Shown one piece after another: positions 1 through 9,907 of a stretch of DNA of 64,000 bases. The position numbers were made by a program, and so were the translations under genes. The first letter of the stretch is position 1. Every line of letters begins with the position of its first letter. Below the pieces are notes generated by a model. That model saw only the letters and a list, made by a program, of their open reading frames with translations. It did not search any database and was not told the DNA's origin. Location: the NCBI RefSeq assembly GCF_026151205.1, contig NC_087072.1, positions 24,889,799-24,953,798 on the forward strand. The letters run 5' to 3'. This DNA is from Bolinopsis microptera. Its lineage: Eukaryota; Ctenophora; Tentaculata; Lobata; Bolinopsidae.

Positions 1-73
1 CAGGGAGAGTGTCACTGATCCGCCAGTTCCGCCTCTCTGCCCCTTACCCATCTCCACAGACTTACTAGACAAA

Positions 74-1339
74 ATGTACAGCCCTGAAAGAATCGAAAAG
101 GCTCTCCTATCCTTCGATCCCTTGAAGGCTGCAGGACCTGACACTCTAAAACCTATCATATTCCAGAAAGCCTGGGCCCATATCAAAGACATAACAAAAA
201 ACATTATGACAAAAAACCATGAAACGCAACACATCCCAACTTTGTGGAGGGACTCTCTTGGAATCTTTCTCCCTAAGCCTGGAAAAACTGACTACAACAA
301 AGCTAAGTCATTTCGAACGATCACTCTTTCGCCTGTGATGTTAAAGTTGCAGGAGAAAGTGATCTTATGGCATATGCAACATGACCTCAACATAGCTAAT
401 GATATCAACAAACGACAATTCGGCTTTAAGAAGGGCTGCTCCACAGAAGCGGCACTTCATAAAGTTACTCACACCATTGAGCGCAGAATAGCCAAGAAAG
501 GATATGTCCTAGGTGTCTTTCTAGATATAGAGGGCGCCTTCGACAATGTCTCGTTCAAGGCTATCTCTGAAGCAGTCAAGGCCACGAAAGTGGACTTGGC
601 TACAGCACAATGGATCATCAACATGGTAACCAATCGATTCATCACACTAAATCATAAGGATAAGTCGAGAACGGTACGGATCAGGCGAGGTTGCCCCCAA
701 GGAGGCATTCTCTCTCCTTTTCTCTGGAACCTGGTAGTCGACGATCTCCTTTCCTTTACCGCAAAAGACATCCCGGGTTACCTGCAAGCCTTTGCGGATG
801 ATCTGTTGTCTCTAGCGGAAGGGGATGATTTAGACATCATCTGGGACCGAACATGCAAAACTATTAAAACGATAGAAAATTGGTGCAGAACCAAAGAGCT
901 ATCTATTAGCGCCCTTAAAACTCAGATAGTCATGTTTACCTGGAATAGTAAGTGGACTCTAAGACCTATAACAGTTGGCAACAACATTATAGGTCTTTCC
1001 AAGTCTGCTAAATTTCTAGGAGTGACCTTGGACAGTAAACTCAACTTCAATGAACATATCATTAACACCACCAAAAAAGCCACGGCATCCCTCATGCAAT
1101 GTCGAAGAGCTGTCGGCCCCACATGGGGTATGAGCCCCAAAACATGCAAATGGATGTACACGGCTGTCATCCGTCCAATCCTATCCTACTGCTGTAGTAT
1201 ATGGATCAGGGCCACTCAAACGGACTATAACGCGAAGAAACTCAAACGTGTTCAGGCATTGGCACTCAGAATGATGTCTGGTGCCATGCCAAGCACACCT
1301 TTTATCGCATTGAATCACCTCACCGACACTTCTCAATGA
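74..1339 (+). pseudogene. Reverse transcriptase half of interrupted LINE ORF2
   Basis: The 421-residue frame holds fingers and palm of a LINE reverse transcriptase, which would copy its own RNA at a nicked target. Visible motifs are DPLKAAGPD near the start, FGFKKGCST, motif A FLDIEGAFDN, motif B GCPQGGILSPFLWN, the catalytic FADD at residues 240-243, and FLGVTLDSKLNFNEHI in the thumb region. There are no internal stops before the insertion point; the last few codons and the stop come from the inserted element. The ORF is also open upstream of the first Met, so the true N-terminus is outside the window. It is broken only by the nested insertion. Confidence 0.88.
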
Positions 1340-1370
1340 AACGAAAAGTTTTCAATGAAACGAAAAGTTT
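1333..1370 (-). repeat. 3'-terminal 19-bp tandem repeat of the CR1-like LINE
   Basis: Two perfect 19-bp units (AAACTTTTCGTTTCATTGA on the element strand) form the 3' terminus and abut the target-site duplication. CR1/L2 elements usually end in short tandem repeats that act in 3' recognition by the reverse transcriptase. Function here is inferred from that family rule. Confidence 0.7.
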
Positions 1371-1950
1371 TATTTTACATTCCTTTAATCATAAATAAAA
1401 TAAGAGCTTAAACCACGAATTAGTTAGCTAGAAGTAAACTTGAGGAAATATTTTTGGTGATTGTATATATAATTATTTAAAAAACTTTATTTGGTTGTTA
1501 GTATTTTTATTATGGTACCTAAGTGGTTGAATTTAGTGAGACAAGGTCAGTTTCTCTATTATCTTAGAAAAATTTCTACTTTACAGTAGGCAATGCTGAG
1601 TGGCAGGAATGAGGGACCAAAACGCTTGGGGCTAACAATGGCCCATTTACAAACCACTTCAGACATGGCAATGATGTCATTTATGCTTAATTCGTCTGAA
1701 ACTGACCCTACTGCACTTGTAACATTCTATAAAAATCTCTTCTAAAATAGGTATAAAAATGCATAACTCAAAACACACAAACAAAATGTTTATAATCCTT
1801 ATATAATAAATTTCTATAGAACTTTTAAATTTCTATAAAACTAATAAACCTATATATATTCATTTTGCACCCAGAGAAAGATGTGATCACAGAGGTAGTT
1901 TCGATATTATGTTCATGACAAGGTATGGGGCTGCTGCAAGTTATATTTTG
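1371..1950 (-). other. 3' UTR of the CR1-like LINE
   Basis: About 580 bp of AT-rich sequence between the ORF2 stop and the terminal repeat. No ORF or structured RNA was recognised in it. Confidence 0.6.
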
Positions 1951-4900
1951 CTAAGATATTACCGCTTTTTCAAGCTTAAGTAATCTAGGCAAGGTCAATT
2001 TTAAAGTTTTTGAATTTTGTCGAACGCTGTTTAAGGCTAAGTTCCAGTCATTTGGTTCTCCTTCCTTTTGAGTGTGAGTGATGGTGATTCTTATGGATGA
2101 TTTGAGGTGATTGGGCTTATAACAGGTGAATGTAGTTAGCATGAGATTTTGTCGTACTGTATTCCATATTGTCCCTGCTCTGTATATGTAGCTGTCTGAT
2201 GGTTTAGGTGTGAGAATGAGTGTCTCTTTGCCAAGTCTGCCAGATGTTTCAAAGAGGGAGTATAGTGATATAGGGGTTCTATATTTCAAGACCTTGAAGA
2301 TGTCATTAATACAATGGTAGAAGTACAGATTATGCACATTCATGATTTCATGAGTGTTGAAGAGGGGTTTTGTATGCTCCTTTCTGTAGAATTCCTTGCC
2401 CAAGATTTGCTCCCCGTAGGGTCTGCATCGTGCACTAGTTTTAAATTTATCCAAGTATGCTTCTTTATCTCCAAACATTATGCGGGCACACATTTTCTGT
2501 GCTTTGAACAGAGGTTCAAGTTTTTTGTTAGATGCCCCTCCCCAGACAGTTATACCATATGCAAGATAGCTTTCAAACAGAGTGTGATATAGATCTTTAT
2601 GGAGTGATGTGGGAATGTTTTCTTTAATTCTATTTAGCATGCCACAGCAGCTGGCTAGTTTTTTTGCTAATTTCCTTCTATGTGCGTTCCAGTTTAGGTC
2701 TTCATCGATTGTTACACCTAAGAATTTAGTTTCATGTACTCTCTCCAAGGGTATGCCATTGATATTGATTTCTTGGTCAGAGGGTGTATCTTCATCTTTG
2801 TTGGATCGAGAGTTTGAGAATTCAAGGTAACAGCTCTTGCCAGTGTTTATGTGAAGTTTATTGGCAAGCATGTAGCGGTGTACGGAATTTAGGACATCAT
2901 TGGCTTTTTTGTATGCTAGGTTTTTACTTTTTGCAGCGACGAAGATATTTGTGTCATCAGCAAATAGAACAAATTTAGAGTTCTTTTCAGAGTTTGTAAG
3001 ATCGTTTATGTAAATTAAGAACAGAAGGGGCCCTAAGCAGCTCCCTTGTGGCACTCCAAAAAGCACAGGTAGAGTATCAGATATTTCATTGAGCACACCA
3101 ACATATTGTTTACGGTCGGAAAGATAACTTTCCAGGAGTTTGTGTGCCCGTCCTCTGATCCCGTATGTGTTTAATTTTTTGAGAAGTATTGAGTGATCTA
3201 TTGTGTCAAATGCTTTACTTAGGTCGATAAAGATTCCTAAAACATGATTACCGGCTTTGAGTGACTGCTGAATGTGGTGAATAGAGTAGTTGAGTGCATG
3301 TGATGTTGAATGACCCTTTCGGAACCCAAACTGGCTATCGTGCAGTATTCCCTGACTCGAGAGAAAACCATAAAGCCGTGAGTAGATAACCTTTTCAAAA
3401 ATTTTACCGAAAATTGGGAGAGTGGAAATTGGACGATAATTTTGTAAGTGTTCTTCGTTATCTTTTTTGTAGATGGGGCTAATTTTACCTATCTTAAGGA
3501 TGGCGGGAAAGCATCCTGTTGACATAAGGTTGTTGTATTGTATGGAAAGCACTGGGCTGAGAATGTGTGAGGCCTTTTTAATAACACTGATGGGGAAATC
3601 ACTAGCTTTGCCATTTTGTAGCTCAGAAATGATGTGAGATATTTCACTCTCAGTGCAGTCTGTTAAGTACATCGAATTTGGGTTAGTTTTTGGTAAAAAT
3701 TCAACAAATGAAGGAAGTGGCTCAATTTTCATTTCCCCATCAACTTGTTCATTCAATTTCGACGCTATTGAGGCAAAGTACTCATTAAATTTGTTTGCTA
3801 TGAGTCTACGTTCTGTGATGCGTACTCCGTCGACACAGAATTGAGGCTTTATGGTTTTTTTGCATTTTCCTCTTAATTCATTGATAACTTCCCAAGTCTT
3901 TTTGCTGTCTCCTTGATGATCCATAATCTTAGTACAGTAATATTTCTTTTTTTGACTTTTTATTACACCTTTAAGACATCGACGATAGTTTGAAAATTTT
4001 GTGTGGAGATCAATATTTCCATCTGGACTAAATTCTTTTGACGTTTTCGAGGCTATCCAGTCATCATACAGCTCCTCTTTAGTTGAAATAGCTTCTGAAA
4101 TTCCATCTGTCATCCAAGGATTGTTAATTGGATTTCTTTTGGAGACTTTGGGTTTATCTAGTTTGCAGTTAGAGTCAATTGTATGTGTGAAGATGTTAAA
4201 GAAGGTTTCAAAGTTGGTACTGTTTGCCATGATATCTTCTTTGGATTCAAGGTCTGTAATTAAAGTATCAACATTTTTCTTGGAGAAGCTGTAGTGTTGG
4301 AGTAGCTTTTGGTCTGAAGAAGTTTCGTTCATAGGCATGCAAAGGTTGAACATGGCTATGATTGGTTTGTGGTGGGAATTCATATCATCAATTACCCCAG
4401 ACATCGTGACGTGTTCAATGTCGTTGGTGAGTATATTGTCTATGCAGGAATGTTGGTGAATGTTTGTGGAATGAGTTGGTAATGAGATGAGCGGAAAGAA
4501 TCCCAATGAAAGAAACAAATTTTCAAATTTTTGAGTTGTGGGATTTGTTCTCTTTAGAAGGTCAAAGTTGTAGTCTCCCAAAATTATAGATTTTATGTCT
4601 TTGGGGAAGAGTGACTTCAGGTGTGTCAACTCATTGAGAAACTCTTTCGAGTCCCCATTGGGTGATCTATAAACCACACCAACATTAACTTTTTCACTCC
4701 CTTTATTGACAGTAACAAAGAGTGATTCAAGGTTTTTAGTTGTACTGATAAGCTTGTCGTTTATGGTTGCATTGAAGGAACAGTGGATATATAAACAGAC
4801 ACCTGTTCCTTTTGTTTTATTTGGAATTTTATCATTATAGAAATGCGAGTAGTTGCTTAATTTGTACAGATCACCTTTGTTTTGATTAACATTTGTTTCA

Positions 4901-5361
4901 GCAAGAGCAATAGCTGAGTAGGTAAGTTTTTGCATGCTCATTTCTGCAGAAAAGGAGTCAAAGTTGGATAGATTTCCATCTATATTGTAGAACATTGTGC
5001 TAAAATCAGAGTTATTAGGGACCTTTTCATGGACTGATTTAAGTTTGTAACTCTTACAGTTTTCCAAAATTGTGGATGCTTGGTTAATACAGTCAAAAGA
5101 CTCCAGGAAGTCTTCTGAGTAGAACTTATCATCAGACTCTTTGCCAAGTCCTATGAGTTCCTTAAAGGGATTGTAGATCATGACACTAATACTATAGCAG
5201 TTGGTACATAAGTGTCCAGAGCCTCCTTGGCTAAATTTTGAATTTTTGAAGCATAATTTGTGTATTATTTTGGGACAATTTTGACATTCCAAGTATCCTT
5301 GACCAATAAGGACGTTTTTGTTGCAGCAGTCGCATATTTCTCGTTTGATTGATGGAGTCAT
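1951..5361 (-). CDS. LINE ORF2: PHD finger, AP-like endonuclease, reverse transcriptase
   Basis: An intact 1136-residue ORF. Residues 10-55 form a C4HC3 PHD finger (C10, C13, C26, C29, H34, C37, C52, C55). An APE-type endonuclease follows (about 110-350), with AETN, YRSPN, GDYNFD and a final NSHHKP matching the SDHxP catalytic motif. The reverse transcriptase spans about 590-900: FGFRKGHST, motif A FIDLSKAFDTIDH, GVPQGSCLGPLLF, catalytic FADDTN, then FLGVTIDEDLNWNAH. It would nick target DNA and prime reverse transcription there. The start ATG is four bases after the ORF1 stop. In described CR1-like LINEs the PHD finger is in ORF1; here it heads ORF2. All catalytic motifs are present, so the copy may be competent apart from its missing 5' end. 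Confidence 0.92.
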   Translation of the reverse strand: MTPSIKREICDCCNKNVLIGQGYLECQNCPKIIHKLCFKNSKFSQGGSGHLCTNCYSISVMIYNPFKELIGLGKESDDKFYSEDFLESFDCINQASTILENCKSYKLKSVHEKVPNNSDFSTMFYNIDGNLSNFDSFSAEMSMQKLTYSAIALAETNVNQNKGDLYKLSNYSHFYNDKIPNKTKGTGVCLYIHCSFNATINDKLISTTKNLESLFVTVNKGSEKVNVGVVYRSPNGDSKEFLNELTHLKSLFPKDIKSIILGDYNFDLLKRTNPTTQKFENLFLSLGFFPLISLPTHSTNIHQHSCIDNILTNDIEHVTMSGVIDDMNSHHKPIIAMFNLCMPMNETSSDQKLLQHYSFSKKNVDTLITDLESKEDIMANSTNFETFFNIFTHTIDSNCKLDKPKVSKRNPINNPWMTDGISEAISTKEELYDDWIASKTSKEFSPDGNIDLHTKFSNYRRCLKGVIKSQKKKYYCTKIMDHQGDSKKTWEVINELRGKCKKTIKPQFCVDGVRITERRLIANKFNEYFASIASKLNEQVDGEMKIEPLPSFVEFLPKTNPNSMYLTDCTESEISHIISELQNGKASDFPISVIKKASHILSPVLSIQYNNLMSTGCFPAILKIGKISPIYKKDNEEHLQNYRPISTLPIFGKIFEKVIYSRLYGFLSSQGILHDSQFGFRKGHSTSHALNYSIHHIQQSLKAGNHVLGIFIDLSKAFDTIDHSILLKKLNTYGIRGRAHKLLESYLSDRKQYVGVLNEISDTLPVLFGVPQGSCLGPLLFLIYINDLTNSEKNSKFVLFADDTNIFVAAKSKNLAYKKANDVLNSVHRYMLANKLHINTGKSCYLEFSNSRSNKDEDTPSDQEININGIPLERVHETKFLGVTIDEDLNWNAHRRKLAKKLASCCGMLNRIKENIPTSLHKDLYHTLFESYLAYGITVWGGASNKKLEPLFKAQKMCARIMFGDKEAYLDKFKTSARCRPYGEQILGKEFYRKEHTKPLFNTHEIMNVHNLYFYHCINDIFKVLKYRTPISLYSLFETSGRLGKETLILTPKPSDSYIYRAGTIWNTVRQNLMLTTFTCYKPNHLKSSIRITITHTQKEGEPNDWNLALNSVRQNSKTLKLTLPRLLKLEKAVIS

Positions 5362-5368
5362 TTATCTA
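5359..5368 (-). other. ORF1 stop / ORF2 start junction
   Basis: On the minus strand the ORF1 stop TAG (5368-5366) is followed by ATAA and then the ORF2 ATG (5361-5359). The four-base spacing suggests that ORF2 is made by termination-reinitiation, a mechanism known for some LINEs. This is inference from spacing only. Confidence 0.5.
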
Positions 5369-6190
5369 TACAGGGTTTGGTGGGCCACCTCTGAGTGCGT
5401 TAGAATATAACCTACTGCTTGATAATTTAGTTTTACTAGATTTAAATTGAAAGATGCAGCGTTTTAATAGGACAACAAGGATGCTGGTGCCTTTTCTATT
5501 GAGATGGAGTTCATCTCCAACATCAGTCTTTGCAAGATCATAATCTAAAAGATTTGTTCGCTTGTCTAGGAACTTGATAAAACCTTCAACTAGGATAACT
5601 TTAAGGTCACACTGGCATAAATCTTCAGCAATAAATCTATTAAACATAAAAATTCTACGGTTCTTGTCGTGTGATTTTGTGGGAAGTACTGGACATATGA
5701 ATATTTTACATTTAGGGTTGTACTTCCTTATCAGACTAAGTTTTGTTTTATATTGCTTATAAAGTTCTTTGACCTTTTGGTCGGTAACTTTGTTCTTAAG
5801 GTCATTAGTGCCCACCATTAGCACAACATTACGGTATGATGTGCATGATAGTGGGTCTATTGAGTCTATTGTAGGAGCCCAAGATCTGAGGCCAGGGGTC
5901 GATTCACCAAGTTTACCTTTGCCGCTTCCGAATGTTATCGGCCCAAAGTTAGAATCCCCTATGAGAATAGTTGAGTTGAAGTTTGACCAATGGATGGCCC
6001 TGAATGTTAGACTGAAGCGAATGCCGTCAGGGACAGAATCATCATCTTCTTTTTTGATGGTGTGTTTGAAGAAGTCTTGACTATGCCTAGTCATCTGGTA
6101 CATGCTTCTGCTATTACATTTGACAGTCATTGTTTCGTCAGACTGTAAGTTCCTAAACTGAAGGTGACGTGGGATCCCTTCTGACATCAT
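5366..6190 (-). CDS. LINE ORF1 with SGNH-type esterase domain
   Basis: The frame encodes about 274 residues from the first of two adjacent ATGs at 6190. It is also open into the flanking host LINE, which is not part of the element. The SGNH hydrolase signature is clear: ILIGDSN (block I nucleophile Ser), VLMVGTNDL (block III), and DELHLNRKG near the C-terminus (Asp and His of the triad). Esterase domains are known in ORF1 of CR1/L2-type LINEs, where ORF1 binds the element RNA; the esterase substrate is unknown. The region before the GDS motif is only about 75 residues, so an N-terminal part may be missing through 5' truncation. Confidence 0.85.
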   Translation of the reverse strand: MMSEGIPRHLQFRNLQSDETMTVKCNSRSMYQMTRHSQDFFKHTIKKEDDDSVPDGIRFSLTFRAIHWSNFNSTILIGDSNFGPITFGSGKGKLGESTPGLRSWAPTIDSIDPLSCTSYRNVVLMVGTNDLKNKVTDQKVKELYKQYKTKLSLIRKYNPKCKIFICPVLPTKSHDKNRRIFMFNRFIAEDLCQCDLKVILVEGFIKFLDKRTNLLDYDLAKTDVGDELHLNRKGTSILVVLLKRCIFQFKSSKTKLSSSRLYSNALRGGPPNPV

Positions 6191-6196
6191 ACTTCT

Positions 6197-7363
6197 GACA
6201 TCATACTGTTCCTGCAAGGCGAAGCAGCAAAGGGTGCGGCCAGGCTACAAGCTTATGGCAGCCTCACTCTTGAAACTATCGCTTTCAGGAAGGGAACTAT
6301 CAAAAATCATACCACTATCAACAAACAATTCATGGCAGACCTCATTATCCCACCTAGAGCAACGAGAGACCTAACAACACCAACCATGATGCTGGGACGG
6401 CACTTCACCGTCACAACTCCTGGAGCCGATACCACTGAATATAGAAATTCACTTCAAAACACCATCGACAACATTACCAGTGAAACGATCACCTGCTACA
6501 CTGACGGGTCACTCACAGACTCAGGATGCGGGGCTGGCTATATCATCACAACTGACAACAATAACACCACCCTTGTAGAAAGATCATTCAAGCTCCCTGA
6601 TTATTGCACTGTATACCAAACAGAGCTCACCGCTATCATTGAAGCTTGCAAATATCTATCTACATATACCAACACACACATCATCATATGGTCTGACAGT
6701 CTATCATCTATTCAAGCTCTCTCCGCACTTTCAACGCGGAGTAGAACTACAAGAGACTGTTACGACTCTCTTAATTCACTCGGATCCAACAACACGCTAG
6801 ATATACGATGGATTGCAGCACACATCGGATTGTGGGGGAACGAAAAAGCAGATGAGCTGGCCAAGCTTGGCACTATCAGCGAATCCACTTTGAGGTGTCC
6901 AATTCCACAATCCTACATCAAGCGTCAAATCGACAACAAAGTCAACAGACTGAATCAGGAAACTTGGTCAACTGACGGTCCCAGACACACCAAACTGACA
7001 CTCGGCCACAAGCATGCCAAAATCATCAAAAACCTCAACACTACACTCAGCAACAACAGACAAGATTACAGAACTGCAGTTCACCTCATCACGGGTCACT
7101 GCGGCCTAAATAAACACCTTCACACCATTTGCAAATCAAACACCAGTGCTTGTCCTATGTGCGGGGACGGAGAGGAAACTGTCTCACACTTCCTTGGACA
7201 GTGTCCGGCTATTGCCCAAATTAGAGGTCAATATTTCCAGGACTACTACCTCTCTGTCAATGACATATTCGACAACCAACACATCACCACAATTGTCAAT
7301 TTCACAAACCGCACCAAACGCTTAATTGTGCCGGAAGAGCTGGATCAGGCCGGGGTGACTTAA
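6197..7363 (+). pseudogene. RNase H and zinc-knuckle half of interrupted LINE ORF2
   Basis: Continuation of the host LINE ORF2 after the insertion, in the same frame as 74-1333. It is open from the junction through LFLQGEAAKGAARL to the stop at 7361-7363. RNase H motifs are present: TDGSLTDSGCGAGY (first Asp), QTELTAIIEAC (Glu), IWSDSLSSIQAL (Asp), and WIAAHIGLWGNEKADELAK with the C-terminal Asp. It would degrade the RNA strand during cDNA synthesis. A CCHC-like knuckle follows (CPMCGDGEETVSHFLGQC). The residue before the glycine-rich turn reads AHIGLWGNE where most families have H-S-G-I-x-GNE. An ATG at 6332 is internal and not a real start. Confidence 0.87.
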
Positions 7364-7600
7364 AGTATTATCTCATATGCTGTCTCGTCTCGTTTTACTC
7401 TTCCAAACCCAGCTGGCATTTAAGCGTATCATTTTGACTCATATAACATCCTACACCACCCTCCACCAATCACTCTGATCTCACCGGCAACCTTCCCCAA
7501 GGTTGCCACACCCCAGAGGTAGGCAGAGCATCTCAATGCTATCCTCTCGTGGGCTATCATGGCCCAGCCTCTCTAAAAAAAAAAAAAAAAAAAAAAAAAA
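7364..7600 (+). other. 3' UTR and poly-A tail of the host LINE
   Basis: About 210 bp of untranslated sequence followed by 26 A (7575-7600). The end of the A tract marks the 3' edge of the element. The 5' target duplication cannot be checked because the left end is outside the window. Confidence 0.75.
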
Positions 7601-8610
7601 GCCCAGACAATGTATAAAATATTAAGGTTAGGTTATAATACAATAGCGATCAAAATCTACTTCATAACTTAGCTAGGAAGGCCATGTTTATACTCAGTTG
7701 ATAAAGAAAGTTATAAAATCTATTTCCTTACATAAATCTTACCATGCCCTGATGATCAATATAATAAAAATACTGCCTCTCTTCATTCAACAGTTGCCCC
7801 TGTATGTAAGATCTTGCTGGGTTAGATATTGTTGACACAAATGCAGCAGAAGCATTAACCAAGCGAAAAGAGCGTAGTGATGCACATTGCAGTATCTTTA
7901 GAGACATGATGGTTCCGGATCAAGATGCCATAATACTATTATGTCTGCAATAGAAGCTGTCAAACTTGTATGCCCTTTATTTGCAATAGCTACTGTACTA
8001 ACTGTAATATAAAATTAGTTAAAATTACATCCCAAAAGACTGTTGTAGTAATATTACGTTGGGTGGAGTGTTTTACATTTAAAATTTTGGTTGAATTGGA
8101 TATTTTTTATTGAAGTTAAAACTGACTGTCAGAGAGCACTTAATTGATATTCTCTCGTGGTTAGTTTTATCTCTAAGTAAATATTTTTTTAAAGTAAATT
8201 TTTAAAGTAATAATCGAATTCCAGACTAACCAACATATCATTTGCTTAAGTCTTAAATTTAGAATATAGATGCTTTTATTTGCTAATCCCATTTCAATGC
8301 AGATGTGTTTCTAAAATAAAACCATCCAGAGAATAATTTAAATTAAGATTATTATTAAGATCAATATGCATTTTAAATGGGTTAAACCTAATTAACCAAA
8401 TACATTCCCCGATTTATAGTTCATGTAAATCATCTGTAACAATGTTACAGTAATTAAGCAGCATTTCCGATTAATTCAAGGTCATCAGCAAATAATTTAA
8501 CTTTATTTTGAACCGAGTCAGGAAGAACATTGAACATGAACATTTACTTTTTTAAAGACAAAAAGAAAAGGACCTAAAATTAACATGTGATACTCGTAAA
8601 ATGTTTGTTT
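7601..8610. other. AT-rich stretch without recognisable gene
   Basis: About 1 kb of AT-rich sequence. No ORF above 60 codons with protein-like composition, no strong repeat and no RNA gene were seen. Confidence 0.5.
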
Positions 8611-8749
8611 CAAATACATTGATTGACGATGTCAATCCGTCGAGATCGTTGCTCTGCGAAGAAGAGCAACGATCGACGACGGATTCGATGCGAATCAAGA
8701 ATGCTAGTTTGTGCGGCGCGTCGAAGTGGCGGAATCCTCCAACAAATAC
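8611..8749 (+). mobile_element. Short hairpin element, copy 1
   Basis: First of three copies of a 130-160 bp GC-richer element. It starts GATTGACGATGTCAATCC and ends GGCG..TCCTCCAA. A 12-bp stem, GATCGTTGCTCT (8644-8655) and AGAGCAACGATC (8663-8674), has a 7-base loop. CAAATAC occurs at both edges (8611-8617, 8743-8749) like a target-site duplication. Non-coding; family not recognised. Confidence 0.6.
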
Positions 8750-8871
8750 TTGATTGACGATGTCAATCCGTCGAGATCGTTGCTCTGCAATCAACGACGC
8801 AATGCTTCGATGCGAAGCAAGAATGCTAGTTTGCGCGGCGCGTCGAAACGGCGAAGTCCTCCAACAAATAC
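8743..8871 (+). mobile_element. Short hairpin element, copy 2
   Basis: Second copy directly abutting copy 1 and sharing its CAAATAC boundary; CAAATAC also closes it at 8865-8871. The hairpin second arm is decayed. The arrangement could be a tandem duplication or repeated insertion at the same site. Confidence 0.6.
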
Positions 8872-8934
8872 AAGACCGTCGACGAGTTCAACTCGGCGCG
8901 CGTCTTGGTAGGTTATAAAACCTCCGGATGATGA

Positions 8935-9291
8935 TTAATCACTCTACACTCGACTGTCACGTGACTTTTTAAACACGTTCTCTTGGTTGCCCTGAATGAC
9001 TATTCGAAATCATAGCCCTCTAATCTGATGCCAACCTTAACCCTAACCCAATCCCTATCAAAAGCATATGCTGAAACCCTTACCCTAACGAGAAATTCGA
9101 CCAACTTCCTTATACGGTCATATCACGTGATCAAGACAGTTTTTCGCAAATATCTCGGCAGGGGAGCATTTTAACCCTATGTCATGGGGGGTGATTTGGA
9201 ATCAGCGGCCGAAAATACATCGATTCAAGCTGGTTTCAACTGTCGGGGGCCCTTTTAGAATAATCTCGAAGATCGACTGTAGAGTGATTTA
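8935..9291. mobile_element. MITE with AATCACTCTACA termini
   Basis: About 357 bp bounded by imperfect inverted ends: AATCACTCTACACTCGAC on the left and the inverse of GATCGACTGTAGAGTGATT on the right. The interior is non-coding and includes CACGTGA sequences and two patches resembling CCCTAA. The short TIR and lack of ORF indicate a non-autonomous DNA transposon. A possible flanking TA/TTA duplication cannot be separated from the palindromic ends. Confidence 0.6.
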
Positions 9292-9907
9292 GCACGCTCG
9301 AAAACCTCCTTGTGGTACTCCTAATATAACACTTTCAGGTTAACAGAAAGTATTCCTTTTACTTGCACATTAGAAGTTCTGTCAGATAAAAATCTTTTAT
9401 CGCATCCAATATATTTCATGTAACAAAAAAGTTTTCAAGTTTAAATAGTAACCTCATCTGGATTCCAATATAAATAGTTTTAAAATATCCAATAGTAGTT
9501 TTAAAATATTTTCAAAAGTCTCAAGCAAATTCAACAAACAAAATTTCCCTTTGTAGCGCAATGCGTTACTGTGCCGCGCCGCGCACTCAATTATGCATGC
9601 TTCTCACAACACACAACGATCGGCAAAATGCGCTACTGTGCCACGCCAAGCTGCGATGAATTGACATCGTCCGTCAATTTAGAGTTCCCTTTAATACTTA
9701 CTCTAACCAAAGCCCTCTCGCTAGCAGTAGTGCGCGACCGTCGACTACTTGTTTAACAAGCGCGTCAGTGTCACGCAGCTGCAGTCAGCAGTACGCGTAG
9801 ACACATAACATGGCTATGTGTGGCTACCACTTAGGTCTGAGATCACTGAGGATGGCACAAGTAAGACACGATTGAGGTAATCAAAGTTGTATTCCCCAAA
9901 TGCAAAG
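9292..9907. other. No gene seen
   Basis: AT-rich with a modestly GC-richer patch near 9560-9790. The ORF at 9571-9756 has no protein-like features. No further structure was found. Confidence 0.4.

Larger units (their letters stand above)
1334..6190 (-). mobile_element. CR1-like LINE inserted in the host LINE
   Basis: A minus-strand LINE of about 4.86 kb with two intact ORFs (esterase ORF1, PHD-EN-RT ORF2), a 3' UTR of about 600 bp and a short tandem repeat instead of poly(A) at its 3' end. This is typical of the CR1/L2 group. ACTTCT flanks it on both sides. The right (5') edge falls exactly at an ATG-ATG of ORF1, so there is no 5' UTR and the copy is probably 5'-truncated near the ORF1 start. 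A 14-bp tandem repeat (6178-6205) straddles the right junction and makes that edge uncertain by about 14 bp. Intact frames suggest a recent insertion. Confidence 0.85.
1..7600 (+). mobile_element. LINE (RT plus RNase H, poly-A tail), split by a second LINE
   Basis: A non-LTR retrotransposon runs off the left edge of the window and ends in 26 A at 7575-7600. Its reverse transcriptase is at 74-1333 and its RNase H and CCHC knuckle at 6197-7363. Between them lies another LINE on the minus strand (1334-6190). ACTTCT is present at both junctions (1328-1333 and 6191-6196), as expected of a target-site duplication. Both halves are in the same reading frame, so the host ORF2 was open when it was hit. 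The order RT then RNase H then zinc knuckle, with a poly(A) 3' end, points to the I/Jockey group. The endonuclease and ORF1 would lie outside the window. Confidence 0.85.

Noticed and set aside
2314-6080. Plus-strand ORFs within the CR1-like LINE
   Set aside because: They are shadows of the minus-strand ORF1 and ORF2.
9040-9110. Telomere-like CCCTAA repeats
   Set aside because: Only two or three degenerate units inside a MITE; not a telomeric tract.
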